Assembly (NCBI GenBank): GCA_946410455.1
Contig: CAMKAJ010000027.1
Span: forward strand, 1 to 32,614
Reading direction: 5' to 3'
Length of the DNA: 32,614 nucleotides
Origin: an uncultured Bacteroidales bacterium
GTDB taxonomy: Bacteria > Bacteroidota > Bacteroidia > Bacteroidales > UBA932
The notes beneath the pieces were generated by a model, which did no database searches, was not told where the DNA came from, and saw only the letters and a list, made by a program, of their open reading frames with translations. Made by a program: the position numbers and the translations under genes. Below are positions 7,761 through 16,860 of the stretch, one piece after another. Each line of letters begins with the position of its first letter. The first letter of the stretch is position 1.

Positions 7761-9671
7761 CTATTCCAATTTAAATACGGAGACCCCGAGTCCCTGGGCT
7801 CCGGCGGCAATGAGCACCTTGTCGGAGAGCACCACTACGGCGCAGTCACCCTGGAGCGACTGAGGAGCTACCACAGACATGTTCTTGAAGTCCTCGCCCT
7901 GGAGCGGAGCTTCGAAGATGATGTCTTTGTTGTCGCCGTCGAGCGAGGCCTTGAAGCCTCCCTTGTCTTTCACCACCACCAGGCGGGCACGCTGAAGGGT
8001 TGTGTAAGTGCTTGTGCCGTCTTCTTTGGTGTCGTCATTCTTGTCGAAGGTGGTGTAGGCGATGAAGCTGTCTGCCTTGAAGCTGAACGGACGGTAGCCG
8101 TAAGACATAGATGCTCCCGCAAATGCCTCGCGCGAGGTCTCGTGTATGTATTGGCCGTCTCCTGCCGGGCGAGTGGTTCCGGTAAGGCTGACGAAGGCCG
8201 CATCGTCTGATGATGCAAATACCATCTGGTCTTGCCCGGGATAGGCGAACAGGCCGCCGAAGCCCGTGTACGGCATCTCGATCAGGGTCCTGGAAGTGGA
8301 GACGAAGGCTCCGTCCTTTACGATGTACCTGGTGGCGAAGGTGCCCTGGTATGAGTGCACCCACAGAACTCCGTCTGCCCAGCTGCCATGGAATTCGTAG
8401 CGGTCGCCGCTGCGTCTCCAGGTACACTCCAGCGAGTAAACGGTAGGAGGTGCGGAGATGCCGTTCTCCCATGCGTAGAATGCGAATGTGTCGGCGTTCG
8501 CACCGCTGGCGGTGAGCATAGTGGTGCCGTTGCCCCGGTCTATTACCCTCACGCAGGCGGTAGTGATGACATTGGTCACAAAGCCCGTGCAGTTTACCTC
8601 TGTGATGTTGTCTGGATCATTTACGCTGATGGCGGTAATCTTTGCAACTTTGCCTCCCACTGCGTAAGGCAGGTACACCCAATCCTTGTCCATGGTGAGT
8701 GTGCGGTCGGTGCCGAACGGCAGGCCGTATCCTTCTGTCCAGGGGGCCTCTATGGAGTACTTGCCCCACACCCTGGAGAAGGTGGCTCCGGCAAATGGAT
8801 TCACGACCAGCAGATAGTACACGGAATCAGAAACAACTACGCCCTTCTCGGAGGTGCCGCTGATCTTCAGGGGCACCACAAAGGTCTTGAAGTTCATTAT
8901 TTCGCCTGCCGCATCGTAGAGCACGGAGGTTTTCAGTTTCACGGTAGCAAAAACATCGGAGCTGCCGGCCTCTATGGCGGTACCTGCTTCGGGCACAAGC
9001 ACATAGCCCTCGGGGGCGGCTGTGTAGGCGGTTCCTTTCTGCTCGTTGTACTGGTCCACGAGGCTGTTGTCCACTGCAAGATTAACCGTGAGGTCCTTTG
9101 GCAGAACGTTGTCTATGCTGATCTTCAAAGACACCTCTCCATCCTCGGAGGGAGTCTCTTTTGCCAGCACGGTAGAACCGCTCGACGCGAGCCGCACCGA
9201 GGAATTGAGCAGGTTGAGCAGTACGAAGCTGCGTTTCTCGTTCACTCCAATGCTGCCCTCGGAAATCCTTACCGGTATCACGAAGTTGTCTGCAACAAGC
9301 TCGGGATACACGGCGTCAGGGTTCCAATCTACCGTGATGCTCTTGGTAACTTCCTGGGCCTCAAATGATAACGTATTTGCGCTCAGAGTATAGGGCGATG
9401 TTACTGCCTGATACTTTACGTCGTGCTCCTCGTCGGCGTTGTAGAGGTCTAGCGGGATGATGGAATTATCTACGTTAACCATGGCTGCGAGGGTGCCTTT
9501 GCCTGCCTTGAGCACGGTCACTTTGTGCGAGCCGGCATAAACCGACACCGGGACCACCTGCTCGGTGAAGACGATAGACAGCGAGTCGTCTACCATATTG
9601 TTGTTTCTGGAGTCTTCTATGCAGGAGCAAGCAAGAGACAGAAGAATTATAGCTAGTATTATCTTTTTCAT
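7761..9671 (-). CDS. PUL surface lipoprotein with DUF1735-like domains, probable glycan-binding protein
   Basis: A 636-residue lipoprotein; the signal peptide ends in a cysteine pair (SLACSC, C15/C17). Two consecutive DUF1735-like Ig-type modules are suggested at about 30-145 and 150-290: each has the sequence ...VPVSVYAGSHKVTV / VNLAVDNSLVDQYNEQKGT, and the second includes the typical AAPEGYVLVPEAG and FVVPLKISG. Residues about 300-636 form a beta-rich, possibly propeller-like region (TLMDKDWVYLPYA, GSWADGVLWVHSY) that I cannot name firmly. Proteins of this layout directly after susD commonly act as surface glycan-binding proteins, and I infer that role. It starts 3 bases after susD and ends 1 base before the next gene. 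Confidence 0.75.
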   Translation of the reverse strand: MKKIILAIILLSLACSCIEDSRNNNMVDDSLSIVFTEQVVPVSVYAGSHKVTVLKAGKGTLAAMVNVDNSIIPLDLYNADEEHDVKYQAVTSPYTLSANTLSFEAQEVTKSITVDWNPDAVYPELVADNFVIPVRISEGSIGVNEKRSFVLLNLLNSSVRLASSGSTVLAKETPSEDGEVSLKISIDNVLPKDLTVNLAVDNSLVDQYNEQKGTAYTAAPEGYVLVPEAGTAIEAGSSDVFATVKLKTSVLYDAAGEIMNFKTFVVPLKISGTSEKGVVVSDSVYYLLVVNPFAGATFSRVWGKYSIEAPWTEGYGLPFGTDRTLTMDKDWVYLPYAVGGKVAKITAISVNDPDNITEVNCTGFVTNVITTACVRVIDRGNGTTMLTASGANADTFAFYAWENGISAPPTVYSLECTWRRSGDRYEFHGSWADGVLWVHSYQGTFATRYIVKDGAFVSTSRTLIEMPYTGFGGLFAYPGQDQMVFASSDDAAFVSLTGTTRPAGDGQYIHETSREAFAGASMSYGYRPFSFKADSFIAYTTFDKNDDTKEDGTSTYTTLQRARLVVVKDKGGFKASLDGDNKDIIFEAPLQGEDFKNMSVVAPQSLQGDCAVVVLSDKVLIAAGAQGLGVSVFKLE

Positions 9672-9674
9672 AGG

Positions 9675-11693
9675 CTATTCCCATCCGGGGTTTTGGGTGA
9701 AGTTGACCATCTCTGCGAGCTGGGTGCTTATAATGGGGTAGAAGTAGTCGCGATAGTGGAAGTCGGCGTTGTCCATGGGCATAAGGTTGCTTACCCTCTC
9801 GTACACGCCCTCGTAGGTCTCGGAGGCCATGTTGAGGGTCCAGGGAGCAGAAGGGTACTCATCCTCTGCGCGCATCCAGCGGCACATGTCGTAGTGGCGC
9901 ATTGCCTCCATGCCGAATTCGCACCACTTCTCCTGAAGGATGAACCACCTGAGCCATTCTTTGCCGGTCTTGGTGACCCCGCTGATGGTAGCAGTAGCGT
10001 CTGCGGCGTCGAAGTTAATCTCTGGATACGCTGCCTGGATGCCCTGCAGGCCGCTTCTGGAGCGTACCTTGTCCAGGTAAGCTATGGCTTCCTGCACGTC
10101 GCGCTCCGGCTTCTCGTTGCATGCCTCGGCGTAGTTGAGGTACACCTCTGCGAGTCGGAAAGCGGGGTACACATACCTCTGGGCGCCTGTAAAGTCGGCT
10201 CCGGTAGCAAAAGCGGTGTTGGCCTTGTACCAGCGGCGGCAGGCGTAGCCCACCCAGTTGAGGGCGGCAGACTCGAATTTCTTCACGGGCACTGTGGCAT
10301 CGGTTCCCTTGTAGCTCGTCCAGCGCTTCTTGATTTTGTCGCTTGGCCAGTAGAAACCGTCGGGCACTATGCTGGAGTAGTAGCGGGCGTCGCGCCCTAC
10401 CGTGCTCTTGTGGGCCTTGAACGCAGGAGCCCAGTCGGCGTCCACTGGCTGGGTGTAATTCTCTACCCATCCCTCGGCGCTGTAGCCGGAGGCCTCGTCG
10501 ATGATGGGCCTGGAAAGGTCGTTCAGGCGGCCCAGCTTCTCGTAACCGAGTACGGGATAGCGGCCCGTGGCTTGCATAGGATAGGCGTCAACCATCTTGA
10601 GCGAGGGCGTGTATGCCTGCAGCGGCCTGTAGGAAGTGGTGACTTCCGGGAAGTCTGGAATGGTGCAGTACATGAACGAGCCAGTAGCCCCGATCCAGGT
10701 AGCAAAGCCGCCGTCGCTGTGGCCAATGCCCAGGTGCCACCATCCCCAGATGGTTTCTCGGTTCCACTGCTCGAAAAACACGTTCTGGTAGGCCGATGCT
10801 GCCTGCTGTATGGCGTTGTTGCCTGAAGTGCTGGTGCACAGGGAGTATTGCCCGAGCTTGATGATGTCTTTGGATGCATCTGCGGCCAGCTGCCACTTGG
10901 TAGCGTCGTACGCCGGATAGATGTTCTTGCCGTCGATGTTTGTCTTGCTCTGGTAGATACCGGCGAGGCGGCCGCCGTCCTGCCCGTTGTAGAGAGGGGA
11001 GGCGGCGTAGGTAAGGAGGCGAGCCTTTAGAGCCATAGCGGCGCCCTTGGTAGCGCGACCGGTCCAGGACTCGTTGGCCCCTATCTCGGTGATGCTGTAA
11101 GGCAGGTCGGCAATGGCTTTATCGAGCTCGGCCACCATGAAGTTGACGTTCTCATCTACCGTATTGCGGTCCAGGGAGGCTCCGTCTGCGCCCTCCGGTG
11201 CGAGTTCGTCGCCCCAGATGATTACAGGTCCGTACTGGCGGAACAGGCAGAAGTAGTAGTAAGCCCTGAGGAATCGGGCCTCGGCCTTCATTGCGGCCTT
11301 CACCTCCTCGCTGTCTTCGCGGTCCAGGTACACGTTGTCCATAAATATGGTGCACTGCCTGATGGCTACGTACATACGCTTCCAAATGTTGTACTCGGCA
11401 ACGTCGCCGGTGGCGGCGGTGTTGTAGTCGCCGCTGCGCAGCTTGTTGAAGGGGCCGTAGCCCAGGAAACCGAAGAGCCCCTCGTCGGAGCGAGGAATGA
11501 CGTATCCGGCGCCCTTGTGGGTGTCTTCGTCGTGGGGCAGATATGAATATAAGTGTGCGAGATAACTCTCGGTAGTATTTTTCTTGGAGAATATTTCGTT
11601 CAGGTTGGCCTGGTCCTGGAAATCTATGTCAAAGTAGGAGTCGCAGGCTGTGAGGCCAATCAAAACTGTGATAAATAACAAGTACTTTTTCAT
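9675..11693 (-). CDS. susD: SusD/RagB-family outer-membrane glycan-binding lipoprotein
   Basis: A 672-residue protein with a lipoprotein signal (lipobox LTAC, C17), followed by the SusD N-terminal alpha-helical region (YLAHLYSYLPHD, YNIWKRMYVAIRQCTIFMDNV, EARFLRAYYYFCLFRQYGPV). The C-terminal SusD signature includes YVYPAFRLAEVYLNYAEACN, AIAYLDKVRSRSGLQG and GKEWLRWFILQEKWCEFGME. It forms the lid on the SusC transporter at the cell surface and delivers oligosaccharides to it. The gene begins 4 bases after susC ends. It is longer than the usual 500-600 residues, but the extra length is spread out, with no repeat-like insert. The symbol is by family, not by proven starch use. Confidence 0.95.
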   Translation of the reverse strand: MKKYLLFITVLIGLTACDSYFDIDFQDQANLNEIFSKKNTTESYLAHLYSYLPHDEDTHKGAGYVIPRSDEGLFGFLGYGPFNKLRSGDYNTAATGDVAEYNIWKRMYVAIRQCTIFMDNVYLDREDSEEVKAAMKAEARFLRAYYYFCLFRQYGPVIIWGDELAPEGADGASLDRNTVDENVNFMVAELDKAIADLPYSITEIGANESWTGRATKGAAMALKARLLTYAASPLYNGQDGGRLAGIYQSKTNIDGKNIYPAYDATKWQLAADASKDIIKLGQYSLCTSTSGNNAIQQAASAYQNVFFEQWNRETIWGWWHLGIGHSDGGFATWIGATGSFMYCTIPDFPEVTTSYRPLQAYTPSLKMVDAYPMQATGRYPVLGYEKLGRLNDLSRPIIDEASGYSAEGWVENYTQPVDADWAPAFKAHKSTVGRDARYYSSIVPDGFYWPSDKIKKRWTSYKGTDATVPVKKFESAALNWVGYACRRWYKANTAFATGADFTGAQRYVYPAFRLAEVYLNYAEACNEKPERDVQEAIAYLDKVRSRSGLQGIQAAYPEINFDAADATATISGVTKTGKEWLRWFILQEKWCEFGMEAMRHYDMCRWMRAEDEYPSAPWTLNMASETYEGVYERVSNLMPMDNADFHYRDYFYPIISTQLAEMVNFTQNPGWE

Positions 11694-11697
11694 GGCT

Positions 11698-14600
11698 CTA
11701 GAAATTGACGTTAAGGCCTACGCTGTAGGATTTGATATTAGGATAGGCACTACCGTTTGCAGTTGCCAGCTCGGGATCCCAAAGCTTGAACTTGGAGAAA
11801 GTGAACAGGTTGACGCCCTGCAGGTACACGCGGGTGGTGGCGAGTCCGATTTTCTTGGTCAGTTTCTTGGGCAGGGTGTAACCGATTTCGGCATTCTTGA
11901 GCCTCATGAAACTCATGTCTTTCTGCCAGAAGGTAGATGCCTGCTGGTTGTTGGTCACGTTTTCCAGCGAGAGCCTCGGGTAAGGAGCATTCACATCGGG
12001 GTTGGAGGGAGTCCAGCGGTTCCTGGCTACGTCGGCGAAGATCTGGCCCTCGTACTTGATATCTGCGGTAGCTCCAAAGAGATTGTTGCCGGTGATGATG
12101 CGGGTAACGTTGCCCACTCCGCTGAAGAAGACCGAGGCATCGAAGCCCTTGAATCCCAGGCTCACTCCAAATCCGTAGTTGATTTCCGGCACTACAGTGT
12201 AGCCGATGGCCACTTTGTCGTATGAGTCAACCTGGCCGTCGCCGTTGATGTCGCGGTACTTGATGTCGCCGGGCTTCACGGCGCCGAATTTCTGCTCGGG
12301 CCATGCGGCTATCTCGGCCTCGTCCTTGAACAGGCCCTCGGCAATGAGTCCGAACTGCTGCTGGAAGGCGAAGTCCTTGGTATTCTGGTACTTCCAGATC
12401 TGGTCCGGCTGGTCGTTGTAGAGAATCTTGTTGCGGTTGAAGGTGTAGTTTGCACGGGCCGACACAAAAAGTCCGTTGTTGAAGGTGTGGTCGTATTCCA
12501 AGCTCATGTCGAAGCCCTGGTTCTTCATCTTGCCGATATTCACGTACTGGTTTACGTTGATACCCACTGCGCTGGGCGTAGATTGCCTGAGGATGAAGAT
12601 GCCGTCGCGCCTGTCGTAGAAGAGATCTACCACGAAGCGGAGGTCTCTGAACAGAGTCATCTCAAATCCGGCGTTGGCCTTGGTGGCCTGCTCCCAGGAT
12701 ACCTCGGGGTTGCCGTACTGGTCTGTTGTGATACCGGTCTTGCCCGACGGTGTAAGACCGAACAGGGCCCCGGCTGCCGAGGTGTTGATGGTAGTGTTGT
12801 ATGCGAAACGCCGAGACGCGTCGGTAGAAATCTGGTCGGAACCTATCTTGCCGTACGAAGCCTTGAACTTGAGCGACGAAACCACCGGCTTGATCTCGTT
12901 CCAGAACGGCTCGTTGCTGATGAGGTAGCCGAGCGCGAACGAGGGGAAGAATCCGAAGCGATGGCCCGGGGCAAAGTTCTCGGAGCCGTTGTAGCCAAAG
13001 TTGAACTCTGCAAAGTAACGGTCTGCGTAGCTGTAGGTTGCACGGCCCGCTATACCCATGTGCTTGTAGGGGAAGGCAGCGATGTAGGAGCCTCCGGGTA
13101 CATTGTTGGTGCGGTTACGCATATTGTAGAGGAACATTCCGCTTACCCTGTGAGCGTCGGCGAATGTCCTCTCGTAGTTGATGGAGGCCTCCAGGTTCAT
13201 GGTGTTCCAGCCGCTGTTGGAGCTGGACAGTGTCATGTAGTTGTTGCCTCCGCTGATGGACTCGAAAATCAGATTGCCATCGGCGTCCCTTCCTGTGGCC
13301 CTTGAGTAGGCGGGGGAGATGGAGCGGTAAACCACTGTCTGGTTCTGTGCGTCCCAGCTGAACTTGATGTTTGCCTGCAGGCCCTCGGTGATAATCTCCG
13401 AGAAGTCCTGGGTGAGCGACATCGTGGCCTGTGCTACATTGTTCTTGATGGTCCTGTAGCCGAGGCTGTTGAGCAGGTTCCAGGGGTTGTAGCCTTGCTC
13501 GGGGAGGGTGAGGGTGCCGTCGGAATACACTGTAACTATGCCTACCGGCGATGCAGCCAGCGTGCGGGCGTAAATCTCGTTACGGTCGTTCTTGGGGGAG
13601 TTGGTGTCTGTGAACTGGTTAGACAGGCTCAGACCCAGGGTGGTAGATGATGTCACGTTGATATCTACGTTGGAACGGAAGCTGAACTTGTCGAAGCTCA
13701 TACCCGCGTTGTAGCGGTCTTGGTTGGTGTTGAAGATACCGTCTTCTTTATAGTAGCTGCCGCCCACATAGTAGCGTACGCTTTTGGTACCACCGGTAAC
13801 GGAGAGATTCACGCGGTGCGATGAAGAGCGCTCCTTGAATATAGTGTTGATCCAATCCACGGTGGGGTAGAAGTCGGGATCTGTGCCGGAGAGGTACATT
13901 TCTCTTTGGTAATCAGAGATTGGCGCCTCGCCGCCACGCTCGGTGTAGAGTCCGTTGTAATAGTCTATCCACTCTGCGGGGCCGGCAAGCTCTGGCAGGC
14001 GGGTAGGAGTAACCAGTCCGGTCTCTGCCTTGAAGCTTATCTTGGGCTTTGATTCGGCGCCTCGCTTGGTGGTTATCAGCACTATACCGTTGGCTCCGCG
14101 CACACCGTAGAGGGCTGTGGCGGTTGCGTCCTTGAGGATGGAGAAGCTGGCTATATCTTCTGCATCCACCAGGTCCATATCCCTTTCTACACCGTCCACA
14201 AGCACCAGAGGCTTGCTGTTGGCGCCGAATGTGTTCATGCCTCGGATCCAGAAATCGGCTCCTGCACCCGGTTCGCCGGTGTGTTGCATTACCACTATAC
14301 CGGCCAGTTTACCGGCGAGGGTAGAAGACAGCTGGCCCACGGGGACCTTGAGCTGCTCCATATCAACCGATGCAATGGAACCAATCACCGATGCCTTTCG
14401 TTGGGCGCCGTAGGCCACCATAACCACCTCCTCGAGCTGGTTGGCCTGGGGTACGAGCTTTATGGTGAGCTCTTTGTTGCTGCCTACACGCACTTCTTCA
14501 TCTTCGTAGCCCAGGAAGCTGAAGATCAGGGCGTCGCTCGGCTTGGCGGAGATTACGAAGCGGCCGTTCACGTCGGCCATCGCTCCGCGGGTCTCTCCCT

Positions 14601-14751
14601 TTACGGTGACTACTGCGCCGGGAAGCGGGAGGTCCGTCTCGTCAAGAATGATTCCCTTGACCTCCTGGCTCTGGGCTGCGGCCGGCACAGAAAACAGCAA
14701 GCCAATGCAGTAGAGCAGGGGAATCAGGGTATGCCTGAGTGTTTTTGTCAT
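11698..14751 (-). CDS. susC: SusC/RagA-family TonB-dependent outer-membrane transporter
   Basis: A 1017-residue protein with a signal peptide cleaved near AAA-QS. Residues about 29-105 form a carboxypeptidase-D regulatory-like domain (VKGIILDETDLPLPGAVVTV). The plug at about 110-235 includes ASVIGSIASVDMEQL, WIRGMNTFGANSKPLVLVDG and DATATALYGVRGANGIVLIT, the SusC hallmark. The beta barrel runs to the C-terminal phenylalanine (YSVGLNVNF), as expected for BAM-dependent insertion. It imports oligosaccharides across the outer membrane with TonB energy and pairs with the SusD that follows. It is the first gene of the PUL operon, with a Bacteroidota -7 box about 53 bases before its ATG and a palindromic candidate operator at the predicted transcription start. 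Confidence 0.96.
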   Translation of the reverse strand: MTKTLRHTLIPLLYCIGLLFSVPAAAQSQEVKGIILDETDLPLPGAVVTVKGETRGAMADVNGRFVISAKPSDALIFSFLGYEDEEVRVGSNKELTIKLVPQANQLEEVVMVAYGAQRKASVIGSIASVDMEQLKVPVGQLSSTLAGKLAGIVVMQHTGEPGAGADFWIRGMNTFGANSKPLVLVDGVERDMDLVDAEDIASFSILKDATATALYGVRGANGIVLITTKRGAESKPKISFKAETGLVTPTRLPELAGPAEWIDYYNGLYTERGGEAPISDYQREMYLSGTDPDFYPTVDWINTIFKERSSSHRVNLSVTGGTKSVRYYVGGSYYKEDGIFNTNQDRYNAGMSFDKFSFRSNVDINVTSSTTLGLSLSNQFTDTNSPKNDRNEIYARTLAASPVGIVTVYSDGTLTLPEQGYNPWNLLNSLGYRTIKNNVAQATMSLTQDFSEIITEGLQANIKFSWDAQNQTVVYRSISPAYSRATGRDADGNLIFESISGGNNYMTLSSSNSGWNTMNLEASINYERTFADAHRVSGMFLYNMRNRTNNVPGGSYIAAFPYKHMGIAGRATYSYADRYFAEFNFGYNGSENFAPGHRFGFFPSFALGYLISNEPFWNEIKPVVSSLKFKASYGKIGSDQISTDASRRFAYNTTINTSAAGALFGLTPSGKTGITTDQYGNPEVSWEQATKANAGFEMTLFRDLRFVVDLFYDRRDGIFILRQSTPSAVGINVNQYVNIGKMKNQGFDMSLEYDHTFNNGLFVSARANYTFNRNKILYNDQPDQIWKYQNTKDFAFQQQFGLIAEGLFKDEAEIAAWPEQKFGAVKPGDIKYRDINGDGQVDSYDKVAIGYTVVPEINYGFGVSLGFKGFDASVFFSGVGNVTRIITGNNLFGATADIKYEGQIFADVARNRWTPSNPDVNAPYPRLSLENVTNNQQASTFWQKDMSFMRLKNAEIGYTLPKKLTKKIGLATTRVYLQGVNLFTFSKFKLWDPELATANGSAYPNIKSYSVGLNVNF

Positions 14752-14791
14752 ATAAAGAAATATAGTTTTTGCGCGTTATGCGTTTCTGTGG

Positions 14792-14811
14792 TGTACAGTG
14801 GTACAAATATA
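14792..14811 (-). promoter_or_regulatory. susC operon promoter (-7 box) with overlapping palindromic candidate operator
   Basis: On the minus strand TATATTTG (14811-14804) fits the Bacteroidota -7 consensus TAnnTTTG, and transcription would begin near 14797. No convincing -33 TTTG was found. TGTAC-AGTG-GTACA (14792-14805) is a 5+5 palindrome covering the end of the -7 box and the start point. Its GTACAAAT half resembles the AraR box of Bacillus subtilis as I remember it. I infer that the GntR-type regulator of this operon binds here. Confidence 0.55.
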
Positions 14812-14846
14812 CCATAAAATTACCATTATTCCTATGATATATTTAC

Positions 14847-14854
14847 TATATTTG
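14847..14854 (+). promoter_or_regulatory. -7 box for the GH127-type gene, nearly leaderless
   Basis: TATATTTG lies 5 bases before the ATG at 14860, so the predicted transcription start falls on or beside the start codon. Confidence 0.5.
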
Positions 14855-14859
14855 CGTGT

Positions 14860-16833
14860 ATGAGACGACTTTTGTTTTTTGTGTTTGCAATATTGCCGCT
14901 CGCGGCTTCTGCTCAAGTGTTCAACCGTGCTCCGCTCTCTGGCGGAGACTATGCCCAGCTGCCTCTTGGGGCGGTACGGGCGGAGGGCTGGCTGCAAGAC
15001 CAGCTGCAGAGGCAGGCATCTGGGCTTACCGGCCGCATGGATGAGCTGTATCCCGTGGTACTCGGGCCCGACAACGCCTGGCTGGGCGGCGAGGGCGACA
15101 CCTGGGAGCGTGGCCCATATTGGATAGACGGCCTGCTGCCCCTTGCGTATCTGCTTAACGATGAGGTACTTATCGCCAAAGCCCGCAAATGGACGGAGGC
15201 TATGATTACCAGTGCTACTCCCGAGGGGTACTTTGGCAACGGAGTAGACCACAAATATATAGAAGGTCTGCAGCGCGGCAAGTCGCACGACTGGTGGCCC
15301 AAGATGGTGGCACTCAAAATCCTCCAGCAATACTACGATGCCAGCGGCGACGAGAGGGTGCTCTCTGTGCTGCATGGCTACTTCCGCTATCAGCTTGCGC
15401 ATCTGCCATCCGAGCCCCTGGGGCACTGGACTTTCTGGGCCGAGTGGCGCGCGGCAGACAATCTCAACGTAATCTATTGGCTGTATAACAAGACCGGAGA
15501 GGAATACCTCCTTGAGCTTGCCAAACTTATTAATTCCCAGGCGCTAGACTTTACCTCCATGTTCTGGGACGGGGGAGTGTTCCGCACTCAGAATTCTATC
15601 CACTGCGTAAACCTGGCGCAGGGCTTCAAGACTCCCGTGGTATGGTGGCAGCAGTCTCACGACGAGCGCGACCTGGTGGCACCAAAGAAGGCGCTGGAGC
15701 AGATTCGCAGCACCATTGGCTATCCTACCGGCCTCTGGGCGGGCGACGAGATGCTTCATTTCGGCGATCCTGTGCGCGGCTCCGAGCTGTGCACGGCCGT
15801 GGAGATGATGTACTCGCTGGAGGAGATGCTGCGCATCACCGGCGACCCTTCGTGGGCCGACCTGTTGGAGCGGGTGGCCTTCAATGCCCTTCCCACTCAG
15901 GCCACCGATGCTTACGACGCCCGCCAGTATTTTCAGCAGCTCAACCAGATATCCTGCACCCGCGAGCGCCGCGTTTTTGTAACCGAGCACGACGGCACCG
16001 ACACTATTTTCGGACTGCTCAACGGCTACCCGTGCTGCAGTTGCAACATGCATCAGGGATGGCCCAAGTTTACCCGCAACCTTTGGCTTGCCACGCGCGA
16101 CGGAGGCTTGGCCGCGATGATTTATGCACCCTGCGTGGCCGAGGCGGTGCTCGGAGGCGTGAAGGTGACGCTGCGAGAAGAGACTTTTTACCCCTTCGAC
16201 GGCGCTGTAGCGGTGAGCGTAACGCTGCCGCGCAAATGCTCCAGGGCGCGTTTCCCGCTGGAATTCCGCATCCCCGCCTGGTGCAAAGAGGCGTCGGTCG
16301 TGGTGCACGGGCGTACGCTGACCGCTACCGGCGGCACTGTGCTGCGGCTCGACGAAGAGTGGCGCAGCGGCGACCGCGTGCTGCTGTCGTTCCCTATGGA
16401 AATCAGCACTTCTTCGTGGTACGATGGCGCCACGGTGGTGGAGCGCGGCCCGCTGGTGTATGCGCTCAAGATGGATGAGAAATGGAGCCGCTGCGAGTTC
16501 GCCGGAGCCGAGGCAGAGCAGTACGGGCCGTTCTACTACGAGGTGCGCTCCGACAGCCCATGGAACTTTGGGCTGAATCCCAAAGACGCTGACATTCAGC
16601 TCGTTGAACAGCGCTCCTACGACGGCTCTTACCCCTGGAACGTAGAAAATGCGCCAGTGCGTCTGAAGGCGAGCGCCGTAGTGCTCCCGCTCTGGACGGA
16701 GCACAAAGGTTCTACCGGCCCCGTAAGTTATTCTGCAGGAGGCGTTTCCGATGCTGCCGGCACGGCAACCATTGAGCTCATCCCTTACGGCTGCACCACG
16801 CTCCGCATAGCCGCTTTCCCTACGAGGCGGTAG
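14860..16833 (+). CDS. GH127/DUF1680-family hydrolase, probable beta-L-arabinofuranosidase type
   Basis: A 657-residue exported protein (signal peptide cleaved near ASA-QV). It begins with the family pattern PLGAVRAEGWLQDQL at about 37-51. An (alpha/alpha)6 barrel follows (WERGPYWIDGLLPLAYLL, then KSHDWWPKMVALKILQQYY), then C-terminal beta sandwiches with FRIPAWCKEASV and VVERGPLVYAL. The zinc/nucleophile set of GH127 is visible as E309-x-C311 and C392-C393 in YPCCSCNMHQGWPKF; in this family a cysteine is the nucleophile. The CCSCNMHQGW form differs from the classic CCPPN, so this is a divergent subfamily and substrate may differ. It diverges from susC with 108 bases between, and probably belongs to the same locus and regulon. 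Confidence 0.85.
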   Translation: MRRLLFFVFAILPLAASAQVFNRAPLSGGDYAQLPLGAVRAEGWLQDQLQRQASGLTGRMDELYPVVLGPDNAWLGGEGDTWERGPYWIDGLLPLAYLLNDEVLIAKARKWTEAMITSATPEGYFGNGVDHKYIEGLQRGKSHDWWPKMVALKILQQYYDASGDERVLSVLHGYFRYQLAHLPSEPLGHWTFWAEWRAADNLNVIYWLYNKTGEEYLLELAKLINSQALDFTSMFWDGGVFRTQNSIHCVNLAQGFKTPVVWWQQSHDERDLVAPKKALEQIRSTIGYPTGLWAGDEMLHFGDPVRGSELCTAVEMMYSLEEMLRITGDPSWADLLERVAFNALPTQATDAYDARQYFQQLNQISCTRERRVFVTEHDGTDTIFGLLNGYPCCSCNMHQGWPKFTRNLWLATRDGGLAAMIYAPCVAEAVLGGVKVTLREETFYPFDGAVAVSVTLPRKCSRARFPLEFRIPAWCKEASVVVHGRTLTATGGTVLRLDEEWRSGDRVLLSFPMEISTSSWYDGATVVERGPLVYALKMDEKWSRCEFAGAEAEQYGPFYYEVRSDSPWNFGLNPKDADIQLVEQRSYDGSYPWNVENAPVRLKASAVVLPLWTEHKGSTGPVSYSAGGVSDAAGTATIELIPYGCTTLRIAAFPTRR

Positions 16834-16860
16834 GTGCTTTTGAGCCGGTCCGGCTGTGCG

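Noticed and set aside
9693..10826. 377-codon plus-strand open frame opposite susD
   Set aside because: Shadow of the SusD gene with no recognisable motifs.
12487..13305. 272-codon plus-strand open frame opposite susC
   Set aside because: Antisense shadow; the minus strand encodes a continuous SusC barrel.
15544..16704. 386-codon minus-strand open frame opposite the GH127-type gene
   Set aside because: Shadow frame: no motifs, while the plus strand has the full GH127 pattern and catalytic cysteines.
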